Shown here piece by piece: positions 29,268 to 38,518 of a stretch of DNA of 64,000 nucleotides (positions are counted from its first letter, which is position 1; the number at the start of each line of letters is the position of its first letter). The notes under the pieces were generated by a model, which saw nothing but the letters and a program-made list of their open reading frames with translations, had not been told where the DNA came from and ran no database searches. The stretch covers positions 18,909 to 82,908 of the forward strand of contig JASXSV010000016.1 in assembly GCA_030674915.1 (NCBI GenBank), in the 5' to 3' direction. The position numbers were made by a program, and so were the translations under genes. The DNA is from Candidatus Endonucleibacter bathymodioli. GTDB taxonomy: Bacteria > Pseudomonadota > Gammaproteobacteria > Pseudomonadales > Endozoicomonadaceae.

Positions 29268-30238
29268 ACGTAAGCAATCTTTGAACAAGTCTAATAAATG
29301 TGAGCTAATACAGCCACACAAACAAACAGCATTGTCCTATGAAACAAATCACTTTCGCATCATCAGAATACACTCATAAAAAAATTATAACTAAGCGTGA
29401 TCTCTTTCTAAATGAAATGAAAAAAACCGTACCATGGGTACGCCTACTCAATATTATAGAACCTTACTATTCCAAGAAAGGCAAAGATAACCCACCAATG
29501 CCAATGCCAATGCCATTGAAAAGTATGTTGCGTATTTATTTCTGACCGCAATGGTACTCACTATCAGATCCTGCAGCAGAGCATGCCTTCTACGATATGG
29601 ACTGTATGCGTCGGTTTGCGCAACTTGAATTATCATATGCCATACCTGATGAAACTACCATCCTTAATTTCAAACTACTAATTGAAAAGCACCAACTTAG
29701 TGCAACCATCTTTGCGAATATCAATCAATATATTGTTGAAAAAGGCATCAAAGTATCTCAAGGTAGCATGGTATATGCGACCATTATCCACGCTCCAGCT
29801 CTACTAAAAACAAAGACAAAAAACGCGACCCTGATATGCGCTCCACCCGTAAAAACAACCAATATTATTTTAGTTTTAAAATACACATAGGAACAGACAT
29901 CAATAGAAATGCTATACACAGCGCAATCGTCACATCAGCCAATGAAGCTGATGTTAACGAGTTACCCAAATTACTACACAAAGATGACAAAGTAATATTC
30001 TCGCAGATGCGGGTTATACTAGTGACACTTACAAACAAAGAGCACGCAACCTTGGCATGAGCTGGAAGGTCAATGACAAACGTAAACAAAAGAAAAATAT
30101 GAGATCATCACAAAAGAAACAAAACCGTAAAAACTCACAGATTCGTGCCAGAGTTGAGCATTGCTTTGGAGTTATAAAATGTCAGTTAGGATACAAGAAA
30201 ACCAGCTGCAAAGTTTTAGTACAAGATGCAGCTCCAGT
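29268..30238 (+). pseudogene. IS5-family element, decayed copy 2
   Basis: The left part matches the end of copy 1 (CTTTGAACAAGTCTAATAAA) and the plus strand encodes MKQITFASSEYTHKKIITKR, VPWVRLLNIIEPYYSKKGKD, DCMRRFAQLELSYAIPDETT, INQYIVEKGIKVSQGSMV and RARVEHCFGVIKCQLGYKK in different frames. At least three frameshifts plus a stop are present. It runs directly into a pntB fragment at about 30239, so its right end is lost. Confidence 0.8.
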
Positions 30239-30735
30239 ATTTGCACTTGCATTCGTGTGTTGTTGGTATTGGCTATTGGCCAAGCAGATATCCCTATGTT
30301 CAATGCCTATGTAGGGTTATCTACTGCAACTATGGGTTTGATGTTAGGTAATAATATCCTGATTATGTCTGGTGCAATAATGTACTCATCTGGCGCAAGT
30401 TTATCCTATATAATATGCATAGCCATAAATCATTCTTTTATTTCGGTTATACTCGGTGGTTTTGGCTATGATAGGGGTGTACCGATAAAAGAAAATATTG
30501 TTCTGGTAATTGGTGATAATGACATTATCAACATCTCTGCTGCTGATTACCATTCTAGCCCGATAGCAGGAATACCGAGACTTAAAGTATGGAATGCAAA
30601 AGATGTGATCGTATTTAAACGCTCCATGCCTACTGGGCACGCTAGAACTCAAAACCCGCTATTTTTTGGATAATACGTTGATGTTATTTGGGGGATTATC
30701 GCGCAACTATTACAGCTCTGTGAGTAAGTTGTTAT
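30239..30735 (+). pseudogene. pntB: pntB 3'-end fragment 2, internally deleted
   Basis: Encodes PntB membrane segments (LVLAIGQADIPMFNAYVGLS, GLMLGNNILIMSGAIMYSSG, SYIICIAINHSFISVILGGF) and then jumps to the NADP-binding C-terminus (ENIVLVIGDNDIINISAADY, SPIAGIPRLKVWNAKDVIVF, KRSMPTGHARTQNPLFF). About 90 residues between GGFG and VLVIGDND are missing compared with full PntB, and a frameshift follows PLFFG. It cannot make a working transhydrogenase. It lies upstream of paralog C. Confidence 0.85.
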
Positions 30736-30933
30736 GGAAGGAAGGCTGGTACTACACTTGACAGGGAGCAAGAAAAAAAAACGGTACATCCTAACATATT
30801 CTCTGTACTATCTAAAAAAAGACTATACTGTTTCCAATTACATGGTTAGGGATTGACTTCTCACTCACCACAATCTCCTACTATTTGTAGTCTTCTGGAA
30901 CTTCATTAGTAGCCTCTTTACACTTCTATAGTA

Positions 30934-30947
30934 GCGTGTATATACGC
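30934..30947. promoter_or_regulatory. Palindromic upstream element, paralog C
   Basis: GCGTGTATATACGC, an imperfect version of the palindrome before A, B, D and E, 17 bases before the first in-frame ATG. Confidence 0.45.
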
Positions 30948-30976
30948 ATTTTACTAAATTACTGATGGTTGTTATG

Positions 30977-31549
30977 ATGAAACATATTTTACTTGTGATG
31001 CTTATCTTTTTTTCGAACATATCTCTTGCTCGTTATATCTTTAAGTTTGATCATCAAACTTCTAATTTTGCACTACGCGTCAATAATAAATATGACGTTG
31101 ATATAACAGCATGTGATCTATCAAATCATAAAGTCAATTCCGCATTTATTGGCATCGACAAGACTGGTAGCGCAAGTAAGAATCGTTCTTACCATCGACT
31201 GTATGTGACTTTCAGTGATAATACTAAGAAAGAATATACATTTCTAGGGGATTTTGATGACACAAAACATACTCTTAAACATACGTTCAGAGTAAAGGAA
31301 GTTTCTCACCATGATATTAGAGGCATAGAGCATCCTTCACCGCAAACAGATCTTTTTAGCGATGTGAAATCGAGATTTCAACGGATATACAAAAACCATG
31401 GTTACTACTACAATCACGATTTTTTTACTGTTAATTATAGCTATACAATTACTGGTAGTCCTCCATACCCACATGATTCTAGTAAGATCTTGCTGTTTGT
31501 AGATAAGTATAAACGGAATGTGGGATCGGGATCTATGTCTGAACATTGA
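30977..31549 (+). CDS. Small exported paralog C
   Basis: Intact family member, about 190 residues. Signal peptide MKHILLVMLIFFSNISLA, then YIFKFDH, the landmark DVDITACDL, SAFIGIDKTGSASKN, LYVTFSDNTKKEYTFLGDFD, TFRVKE, a VKSRFQRIYKNHG segment, and the end DFFTVNYSYTITG...ILLFVDKYKRN. In-frame ATGs at 30965 and 30974 would add a few residues. It lacks a Shine-Dalgarno sequence like its siblings. Its middle (IGIDKTGSASKN) is the version found in the second half of the chimeric paralog E. Confidence 0.75.
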   Translation: MKHILLVMLIFFSNISLARYIFKFDHQTSNFALRVNNKYDVDITACDLSNHKVNSAFIGIDKTGSASKNRSYHRLYVTFSDNTKKEYTFLGDFDDTKHTLKHTFRVKEVSHHDIRGIEHPSPQTDLFSDVKSRFQRIYKNHGYYYNHDFFTVNYSYTITGSPPYPHDSSKILLFVDKYKRNVGSGSMSEH

Positions 31550-31949
31550 GAACACTTAAGAAATAATCTTATTTTACCCAAACTATATCAATTACTATTG
31601 ACGGTGTGGATAGAGAATATGCACTTAAGTACAGCCTATGGGATCTTCCTAGTTGTACTTAAGCCTTGTATTTAGCCATGGTATTGCAACTAAGCTTTGC
31701 AGACAATGAAACCATTCAAAACGTCTAAAAACAAGTAAAGAACGATTTCTTGTAAGAATGGAGAAACTTGTCCCTTAGAAATCATGATCCAGTGTTAGAT
31801 TCCTAAGGTTTTTATAACATGAAGCCTCATAGATCTTCTTAAGTAACTCCAGCGACATCTAACTAACACTCAGGCTCAACATGCTGTAAAAGAACTAATT
31901 AGTAAGCTTTAAGAATAAAAAATCACAGTACGTTTAGACCTCCACCATT

Positions 31950-32300
31950 TAGCCGATCTCTTGCCAGTCCATATGAATGCACTGCTGGCTTAGGCGAAAG
32001 TACCATACGATATTATTGAAGAAATGGCCGAGATTAATGCTAGCTTTCACAATACTGATGTCGTTCTATTAATTAGTGCTAATTATATTGTCAACATATC
32101 TGCATCAGATCACAATTCTAGCCAGATAGCAGGAATGTTGGGACTTAAAGTATGGAATGCAAAAAATAGTATTATGCTTAAACGCTCCATGCCTACTGGG
32201 TACGCTAGAGCTCAAAACTAACTGTTTTTTAAGGATAATACGTTGATGTTATTGGCGGATGCTTGTGCAACTATTAACATCTCTGTGAATACGTAGTTAT
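31950..32300 (+). pseudogene. pntB: pntB 3'-end fragment 3
   Basis: Plus-strand translation gives HLADLLPVHMNALLA, a stop, [60 protein letters not shown] and [12 protein letters not shown], a stop, and then FKDNTLMLLADA. This is the NADP-binding domain of PntB with two in-frame stops. The fragment differs in extent from fragments 1 and 2. It sits before paralog D. Confidence 0.82.
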
Positions 32301-32493
32301 GAACTGCTGTTGACTACACTTTACAGGCCGCAAGAAAATAAACGGTACATCCTCAAATATTTTTAGTCCTATCCAAAAAATAGTGTATACTGCTCCATTT
32401 GAAGGGTTGGGTTTTAACCTCTAACTCACCATAATATCCTACTGCTAGAAGCCTTATGATTCTAGTTGTATCCTATTCACACTTCAATAGTAA

Positions 32494-32507
32494 TGTGTAT
32501 ATACACG
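32494..32507. promoter_or_regulatory. Palindromic upstream element, paralog D
   Basis: TGTGTATATACACG followed by CATTTCAATAAA, nearly identical to the element before paralog B. Confidence 0.45.
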
Positions 32508-32541
32508 CATTTCAATAAACTACTGACTGATGGTTATTATT

Positions 32542-33147
32542 ATGAAACATATTTTACTTCTGACTTGTATTTTCTTTTCGAACATATCTCTTGGTTATCA
32601 TGTCTTTAAGATTGATCATATGGATTGTAAAACACGATTGGAGTCTCAACAACTATTAAAGCTGTCTATTATTGCAAACGATAAATATGCGGTTGATGTG
32701 ACGGCGTGTGATATAGCAAATAATGACATCTATTCCGCATTTATTTGCATCGACAGGAGTGGTGACATACCTTGCTATAAATTGTATGTGCATTTCTATG
32801 ACCATACTTTTAAGGAATATGCATTTCGATGGGATATGAAACACTCCAAAACTATTACCAACACGTTCAGAGTAGTTCCAACTAATGGACGCACTATTAT
32901 ATCAATTCAGCAACCTTGCGATTATTATCCTCCTTTTAGTATTGTGAAAAATAAGTTTCAAACAGAATCAGATCCTCATATCGAACTCAATAACACCAAT
33001 TTTATTCGTGTGTTTTTTTTCGAAGAAGTGGAAATTCATCTACCAGATTTTCATAATCCAAAAACTAATATAATGAATGTTGATAAGATTTTGTTTCTTG
33101 TCGATTCGTATGTAAGATTAAATTACCTATATTCCCACAATCACTGA
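32542..33147 (+). CDS. Small exported paralog D
   Basis: Intact family member, about 201 residues. Signal peptide MKHILLLTCIFFSNISLG, then YHVFKIDHMDCK, a short insertion (RLESQQLLK), SIIANDKYAVDVTACDIANN, SAFICIDRSGDIP, LYVHFYDHTFKEYAFRWDMK, TFRVVP, IISIQQP and NNTNFIRVFFFEE, ending ILFLVDSYVRL. It is the closest relative of broken paralog A and shows what A's intact product would be. The last codons overlap the end of an IS30-derived element, as in A. ATG 32530 is an alternative start. Confidence 0.75.
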   Translation: MKHILLLTCIFFSNISLGYHVFKIDHMDCKTRLESQQLLKLSIIANDKYAVDVTACDIANNDIYSAFICIDRSGDIPCYKLYVHFYDHTFKEYAFRWDMKHSKTITNTFRVVPTNGRTIISIQQPCDYYPPFSIVKNKFQTESDPHIELNNTNFIRVFFFEEVEIHLPDFHNPKTNIMNVDKILFLVDSYVRLNYLYSHNH

Positions 33148-33545
33148 CACACTTACCAAACAAAAACTCAGTCAGACTAAAATCACATGCACCCTGCAAT
33201 TCGCACCGGTTAAAGCCTAAGCTTATCTGAGCTTTGCCTGCCGACTTACCACATAGGTCGCCGTATTGAGCCTTTGCAGGCTGTGACGATGAGCTACCTC
33301 TGTGCCATAAGCCCCAAGGTACAGCGATTCAGCTCCAGGGAGATTGTTTTATTGAAACGGTTCAGATAACCTTCTATCCTACGCTACGAAAATACGAGTG
33401 TGCTGAAATATGGAATCTGGTATCGTTCGCTAGAGCCAACTGTTTGTAAGAGTTTCCCATGTGGTCTCCTGGTTTGCTGTGTGAGAACTACAGCCTATAA
33501 ACATCTGACTCTCAAATCAAGTCCAAGTGTGTCTGTTATTGTGGA
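33134..33545. mobile_element. IS30-derived MITE (copy D)
   Basis: The left end TCCCACAATCACTGACACAC and right end AAGTGTGTCTGTTATTGTGGA are inverted. The 0.4-kb interior is an internally deleted version of the element behind paralog A (shared blocks around GCCCCAAGGT and TTCCCATGTGGTC). No transposase frame remains. It overlaps the end of paralog D and ends just before the short leader of paralog E. Confidence 0.75.
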
Positions 33546-33580
33546 AATATAGGATAGTTTATTCACACCTTCCAGGATAA

Positions 33581-33594
33581 AGTGTATACACACT
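33581..33594. promoter_or_regulatory. Palindromic upstream element, paralog E
   Basis: AGTGTATACACACT, the diverged version of the upstream palindrome, followed by CATTTTATTAAA as in the other copies. Confidence 0.4.
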
Positions 33595-33621
33595 CATTTT
33601 ATTAAACCAATGGTTTTTATT

Positions 33622-34303
33622 ATGAAACAGATTTTACTTGTGACTTATATTTTTTCGAACATATCTCTTGGTGATCATAAATTTAACATTGATTATGATA
33701 CCATGGGAACAAAATCAAGATTTACACTGATTGCAAATCGTAAATATAACGTTAATCTTAGTGAGTGTTATATACCAAATAATAAAGTTTATTGCGCATT
33801 TCTCTGCATCGACAGGAGTACTAATATACCTATCCATCTACTGTATTCCATGCTAGTGTCATCACATAAAATCAAATATAACGTTAATCTAACGGCGTGT
33901 AATATACCAAAGCATAAAATCAAATATGCATATATCGGCATAGACAAAAGTCGTCATAGTTCTAACCATCGACTGTATATTACTTTCTGTGATGATACTA
34001 TCAAGGAATATGAATTTCTCTTGGATCTTAACGACAAAGGAAATGCTGATCGTAATACGTTCAGAGTAGAAGAGAATTCTAACCACAGTATTATAGGAAT
34101 CACGTATCCTTCCACGCCACGGAGATATATCCTTCTAAAAATGTGGTAGCTATGTTTGAAAAAATATACAAACCTCGTGAGTCATACAGGAAGTTCCATT
34201 GTTTTGATGTTCATTATGAATACACCAGCAATGATGATTCTCATGTGATAAGGAGACTAATAAGGTTTTATTCTTTGTCGATACGTATAGAAAGGATTGG
34301 TGA
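33622..34303 (+). pseudogene. Small exported paralog E, chimeric and frameshifted
   Basis: Signal peptide MKQILLVTYIFSNISLG and an intact first part. The central block is present twice: KYNVNLSECYIPNNKVYCAF with LCIDRSTNIP (D-like), then KYNVNLTACNIPKHKIKYAY with IGIDKSRHSSN (C-like), as if two paralogs had recombined. The frame breaks near 34125, before VVAMFEKIYK. The following part, FDVHYEYTSNDDSH, shifts again before NKVLFFVDTYRKDW, ending at TGA 34301-34303. The product would stop at TGG-TAG at 34149. ATG 33610 is an alternative start. Confidence 0.75.
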
Positions 34304-34668
34304 ATATGCACTGAACTTTGATAACACCTCAGAAACCATCCTATTTGACCCAAATTATTCGCATTACCATTGACGGTATGGATAGGGAAATGGTGACATT
34401 AAGTACAAGTCACGTTATAATTCCAGCACTATTTAAGCCTTGTATTTCACCATGAGTCTACAATTAAGTTTTGCAGACAATACATGAATCCAAAAATGCC
34501 TACATATACGTAAAGAACGATTATTGGCAAAAATGTATAACCTTGTCCGTTAGAAACCATGACTATGATTTATATTCCTGAGGTTTTTATCATCTGAAAT
34601 CTCATAGACCTTTTTAATTAATTTACTACAACCACACCAAATTAACTAGAGCTTAATGCTCTTCATTA
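34304..34668. other. Spacer behind the paralog array
   Basis: No gene. A hairpin-repeat copy lies at 34352-34378. The stretch 34500-34620 (CGTAAAGAACGATT and on) repeats 31738-31850 behind paralog C, marking the downstream edge of the duplicated unit. Confidence 0.55.
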
Positions 34669-35514
34669 TTATGTTAGCATTTGTAAATGCTGAGTATGGA
34701 ATAATATGTGTTTATCAATGAAACTTGAAATAAAATAGTAGCTATGATCAAAACCTTCATGAAATGCTAATTCTATAGGATAATTATTTTTTTTGGCTGA
34801 CACTACTAATGTTTCTGGCTTTAGCTGTTCAACCATGAAACTATCGTCTTTACCTTGATCAACCTTGATTGGTAAAAACTGAATAGCTTTACGCATTAAC
34901 ACACTTGCATCATGTTGTTCCCATAATGTTTTGTCATCACCAAAGTATGCATTAAAAGCTCTTTTCCCCCACGTGCAATTTATAGGATTGCAAATTGGGC
35001 TAAATGCTGAAGCTGACATGTAGCTATTTGGATTACGCATCGCTATTGTTAAAGCTCCATGCCCACCCATTGAGTGGCCAGAAATTGATTTTTTGTCGCT
35101 AATAGGAAAGTTAGACTCAATTATTTCAGGTAGTTCATCAACAATATAGTCATACATTTGATAATGTTTCTTCCATGGTTGCTGGGTGGCATTAACGTAA
35201 AACCCTGCACCCTGACCTAAATCATAACCGTTATCATCTGCTACATCATGCCCCCTGGGGCTAGTATCAGGAGAAATAATGGCAATACCTAATTCAGAAG
35301 CCATACATTGGGCCCCTGCTTTTTGCATAAAGTTATCATCAGTACATGTTAAACCTGAAAGCCAGTATAAAGCAGGAATCTTTTTCTTATGTGATGCCTG
35401 CGTTGGCAAATAGATTGAAAAAGTCATTTTGCAATTTAATTTATTTGAATAATGGCTAAACTTCTGATTCCATCCATTAAAAACTTTATGCTTACTTACT
35501 TCTTCAAGTCTCAT
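34669..35514 (-). CDS. fghA: S-formylglutathione hydrolase
   Basis: A cytoplasmic serine esterase of 281 residues that splits S-formylglutathione to formate and glutathione, the second step of glutathione-dependent formaldehyde detoxification. The esterase-D fold is clear: ALYWLSGLTCTDDNFMQKAG, PDTSPRG, the nucleophile elbow SGHSMGGHGALTIA (Ser near residue 147), CNPINCTWGKRAFNAYFG, the Asp in DQGKDDSFM and the His in FHEGFDHSYYFISSF. Length is normal. It lies 32 bases behind adhC and is certainly co-transcribed with it. Confidence 0.96.
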   Translation of the reverse strand: MRLEEVSKHKVFNGWNQKFSHYSNKLNCKMTFSIYLPTQASHKKKIPALYWLSGLTCTDDNFMQKAGAQCMASELGIAIISPDTSPRGHDVADDNGYDLGQGAGFYVNATQQPWKKHYQMYDYIVDELPEIIESNFPISDKKSISGHSMGGHGALTIAMRNPNSYMSASAFSPICNPINCTWGKRAFNAYFGDDKTLWEQHDASVLMRKAIQFLPIKVDQGKDDSFMVEQLKPETLVVSAKKNNYPIELAFHEGFDHSYYFISSFIDKHILFHTQHLQMLT

Positions 35515-35546
35515 TATTTAACTCTTAAAAAGGAGAACATAAAAAA

Positions 35547-36677
35547 TTATTTATTAAAGTTAATAACGGTACGAATACTTTTACCTCTATGCATTAACTC
35601 GAATGACTCGTTTATGTCTTCTAAACTCATGGTATGAGTAATAAAATTTTTTAACTCGAATTCACCTTTTAAATATTTTTCTACGTACTCAGGTAGTTCG
35701 CTACGACCTTTTACGCCTCCAAATGCAGAACCACGCCATACACGCCCTGTCACTAATTGAAATGGTCTTGTTGATATTTCTTGCCCTGCTCCCGCAACCC
35801 CAATAATAATAGACTCCCCCCAACCTTTATGGCAACACTCTAAGGCTGAACGCATCAAGTTTACATTACCAACACATTCAAATGAATAATCTACACCACC
35901 GTCGGTCAATTCAACAATAACATCTTGAATAGGATCATTATGAACTTCAGGGTTAATGCAGTCAGTTGCACCTAATTTTGTAGCCAAATCAAATTTACTT
36001 TTATTAATATCAATAGCAATAATCCTCCCTGCTTTAGCCATGGTTGCACCAATAACTGCAGATAACCCAATACCACCTAAACCAAAAATAGCAACGGTAT
36101 CTCCTTTTTTAACTTTTGCTGTATTCAGCACAGCGCCAATACCTGTTGTAACACCGCACCCTAATAAACAAACTTCACCTAGAGGAGCTGCTTTATTAAT
36201 TTTTGCCAATGATATTTCTGGAAGAACCGTATATTCAGAAAATGTTGAACAACCCATATAATGAAAAATAGGCTTGCCGTCTTTATAAAAACGCGTAGTA
36301 CCATCAGGCATTAGCCCTTTACCCTGAGTTTTTCTTATTTTTTGACACAAGTTAGTTTTACCGGATAAACAAAACTTACATTCTCCACATTCAGGTGTAT
36401 ATAAAGGGATAACATGATCCCCTATTTTAACACTTGTTACACCTTCACCTATTTGCTCAACAATACCGCCACCTTCATGCCCTAAAATGGCAGGGAAAAC
36501 ACCTTCTGGGTCTTCTCCAGATAAGGTGAAAGCATCTGTATGACAAACTCCTGTTGCTATTATTTTAACTAAAACCTCTCCTTTACGTGGCAACATTACA
36601 TCAACTTCTTCAACAGAAAGAAGTTGGTTTGGAGCCCAAGCTATGGCAGCTCTTGATTTAATAAACTGATTGTTCAT
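35547..36677 (-). CDS. adhC: S-(hydroxymethyl)glutathione dehydrogenase (class III alcohol dehydrogenase)
   Basis: A zinc enzyme of 376 residues that oxidises the formaldehyde-glutathione adduct with NAD+ to S-formylglutathione, the substrate of the next gene. Catalytic zinc ligands are in GVCHTDAF and GHEGGGIVE, and the structural zinc Cys residues in [15 protein letters not shown]. The class III segment [20 protein letters not shown] and the Rossmann motif [12 protein letters not shown] follow. AGGAGA 7 bases before the ATG marks the start. No frmR regulator is adjacent. The pair is intact and borders the decaying paralog array, so it may have been moved here as a unit. Confidence 0.97.
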   Translation of the reverse strand: MNNQFIKSRAAIAWAPNQLLSVEEVDVMLPRKGEVLVKIIATGVCHTDAFTLSGEDPEGVFPAILGHEGGGIVEQIGEGVTSVKIGDHVIPLYTPECGECKFCLSGKTNLCQKIRKTQGKGLMPDGTTRFYKDGKPIFHYMGCSTFSEYTVLPEISLAKINKAAPLGEVCLLGCGVTTGIGAVLNTAKVKKGDTVAIFGLGGIGLSAVIGATMAKAGRIIAIDINKSKFDLATKLGATDCINPEVHNDPIQDVIVELTDGGVDYSFECVGNVNLMRSALECCHKGWGESIIIGVAGAGQEISTRPFQLVTGRVWRGSAFGGVKGRSELPEYVEKYLKGEFELKNFITHTMSLEDINESFELMHRGKSIRTVINFNK

Positions 36678-36812
36678 ATGTTATTCTCCTATGCTTAGAA
36701 GTATAAATAGAAGGTATGAATACTAACTGGAACCCATAGATTAACTATCGTGCCACTATGAAATCTTAGGGGCATACTCATGGCGAAAATCCATGGTTCA
36801 CAACATCACTCT

Positions 36813-37652
36813 TTATGAACCTGGCATATTGGTGAAAAATGAAATACTCCACCCAAGAAGCAAAAACAACAATGCAAGACAGAAATTTGTTATTTTCTTT
36901 TTCTTTTTCTTCATGATTTCATTTTTATCTTTGATATGACGATCATAACCAATATGTGCTACTGCATCATTTTCAAGAACTACTGCAAACATATTGTTAT
37001 CTAGCATATGTTGTGACAAAGCACTTTCTGTTGATGAAGAGCTATTGCATTCATCAAGAAATGAACTATACCCTCCAGATATGGCTTGATAATCAGATAA
37101 ACGCCTTAGGCCCGGATTGAATGAAAAACCTTGCCATTTTTGTTTTGAACTAAGCAATCTATATGCAGTCACTCCATTAGCAGACATGTCTTCTCCTAAT
37201 GTATGAAATGGGTAATTCTTATGAATATCGTGGTAATAACTTCTTAACCATACCTGGTATATATTATCCCTTGATGTTAAAATAGTTCTAGAATCCTCAA
37301 CAAACCCTTTCCTATAGAACACCCAATCTTCCTCGCAGTGGAAAATATAGTTTGTATTTACTTCTGCATAGGATTTGTCAATAGAACGTATTTGTCCAAT
37401 ATTCTCGTTATTAATAATTACGGAAAAATATTTTTTATACTCATCAGGTATTACAGAGTAAACATCATGATTACCAGAGTCCTCAGTAATAATTATTTTA
37501 TTTATGGGATAGGTGTTAAATTGGAAGAAGCTGTTTAATGTTTCTTTAAGAAGATCTATGCGACCACAACAGGTTATGACAACTGTCACATCACTTGTGT
37601 CAGAAAAAACCATTAAACCCATGTTTCCAGATTTGTTTTTATGGTTACTCAT
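36813..37652 (-). CDS. Family 2-like glycosyltransferase with C-terminal membrane segment
   Basis: A 279-residue protein opening after about 20 residues with a GT-A fold strand (DVTVVITCCGRIDLLKETLN), followed by IIITEDSGNHD and a D-x-D-like acidic motif (FHCEEDWVFYRKG). The tail has a Lys-rich run (about 245-252) and a hydrophobic segment (LALLFLLLGWSISFF) that should hold it at the inner membrane. The sugar donor and acceptor are unknown. It is the last gene of the glycan block and lies 13 bases behind the GT25 gene. AdhC begins 135 bases further on, on the same strand. Confidence 0.75.
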   Translation of the reverse strand: MSNHKNKSGNMGLMVFSDTSDVTVVITCCGRIDLLKETLNSFFQFNTYPINKIIITEDSGNHDVYSVIPDEYKKYFSVIINNENIGQIRSIDKSYAEVNTNYIFHCEEDWVFYRKGFVEDSRTILTSRDNIYQVWLRSYYHDIHKNYPFHTLGEDMSANGVTAYRLLSSKQKWQGFSFNPGLRRLSDYQAISGGYSSFLDECNSSSSTESALSQHMLDNNMFAVVLENDAVAHIGYDRHIKDKNEIMKKKKKKITNFCLALLFLLLGWSISFFTNMPGS

Positions 37653-37665
37653 TTTTTTGGAACCG

Positions 37666-38451
37666 TTATAGCCATGATGGAGGATTTAGTTTTTTAAAAA
37701 AGCGTCTCAATTCTTTTTCAAGTATTTTAAATATATTTGTTTTTCTTGATACTCTACGCTTTATCCCTAGACTATCCATCATAGGGAATAAATCTTCCCT
37801 TATTGATGATGTTTCCAGAGCGTCATCAGTTATATGCACAGTGCGAGGATAAGCCGCAAAGGTAGATAATTGCTTATCAATATACCCGCCGGTCATATAA
37901 TCATCAACTGGCATTTGAATTGGGTAAGCCTTATCCAGAAGTTTTTTTGCACCATCTGATGTCACCAAGTATGCTGTGGTACATGCGCTTTTATTAGAGA
38001 ATTTTACCAACTGTGTTTGAGGTGTTATATTGAACCTGCCTTTAAAGGCAGGATAACACTCCCTGTAATACAACATAATAAGTTCCCACCCAGATACATC
38101 TTTATCTATTTTGTTAATGATTTGTATTGCCTCGTCAGTAAACACAGCATCTGACTCGATGACGAGGGCTTTATTGATACCTGCATCAACAATATGTTGC
38201 CATATTCTACTATGACTCAGGTAGCAGCCAATCTCGCCAGAAGCTAATATTCTCCCTCTTGTTTTTACTGAAAGACTTTCCGAATAATATTTTTCTTTTT
38301 CATCAACACTGAGAGTTCGTCCATCAACAGCATTGAAAAAATCGAATGCTACCTTAAATGAGTTAAGGTGGTCTTTTATGCATTTACGCCTATCAGCTTC
38401 CCGCTCAAGGCAAATAACAAATGCAGGTATGACAATAGAATTTTTGTTCAT
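37666..38451 (-). CDS. LPS glycosyltransferase, family 25
   Basis: A 261-residue enzyme of the GT25 family, used for adding galactose-type sugars in lipopolysaccharide. The N-terminal VICLEREADRRKCIKDHLNS, then AVDGRTLS, and the signature GEIGCYLSHSRIWQHIV are diagnostic. The acidic motif ALVIESDAVF serves metal-nucleotide binding, and TAYLVTSDGAKKLLDKAYPI follows. The sugar it adds cannot be told. It sits between the deacetylase and GT2 genes in the glycan block. Confidence 0.85.
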   Translation of the reverse strand: MNKNSIVIPAFVICLEREADRRKCIKDHLNSFKVAFDFFNAVDGRTLSVDEKEKYYSESLSVKTRGRILASGEIGCYLSHSRIWQHIVDAGINKALVIESDAVFTDEAIQIINKIDKDVSGWELIMLYYRECYPAFKGRFNITPQTQLVKFSNKSACTTAYLVTSDGAKKLLDKAYPIQMPVDDYMTGGYIDKQLSTFAAYPRTVHITDDALETSSIREDLFPMMDSLGIKRRVSRKTNIFKILEKELRRFFKKLNPPSWL

Positions 38452-38518
38452 ATAATAAGAAGTATATTCTTAGGTGATTTAAATATGCTTTTAGAAAACA
38501 CATGCAATTTATACTCTT

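Noticed and set aside
30161..30673. 170-residue membrane protein gene
   Set aside because: It is a fusion of an IS5 tail in a shifted frame with an internally deleted pntB fragment, not a real gene.
28473..32507. CRISPR-like array from regularly recurring palindromes
   Set aside because: The palindromes are about 1-2.5 kb apart, one per paralog, without short spacers; they are duplicated leader elements.
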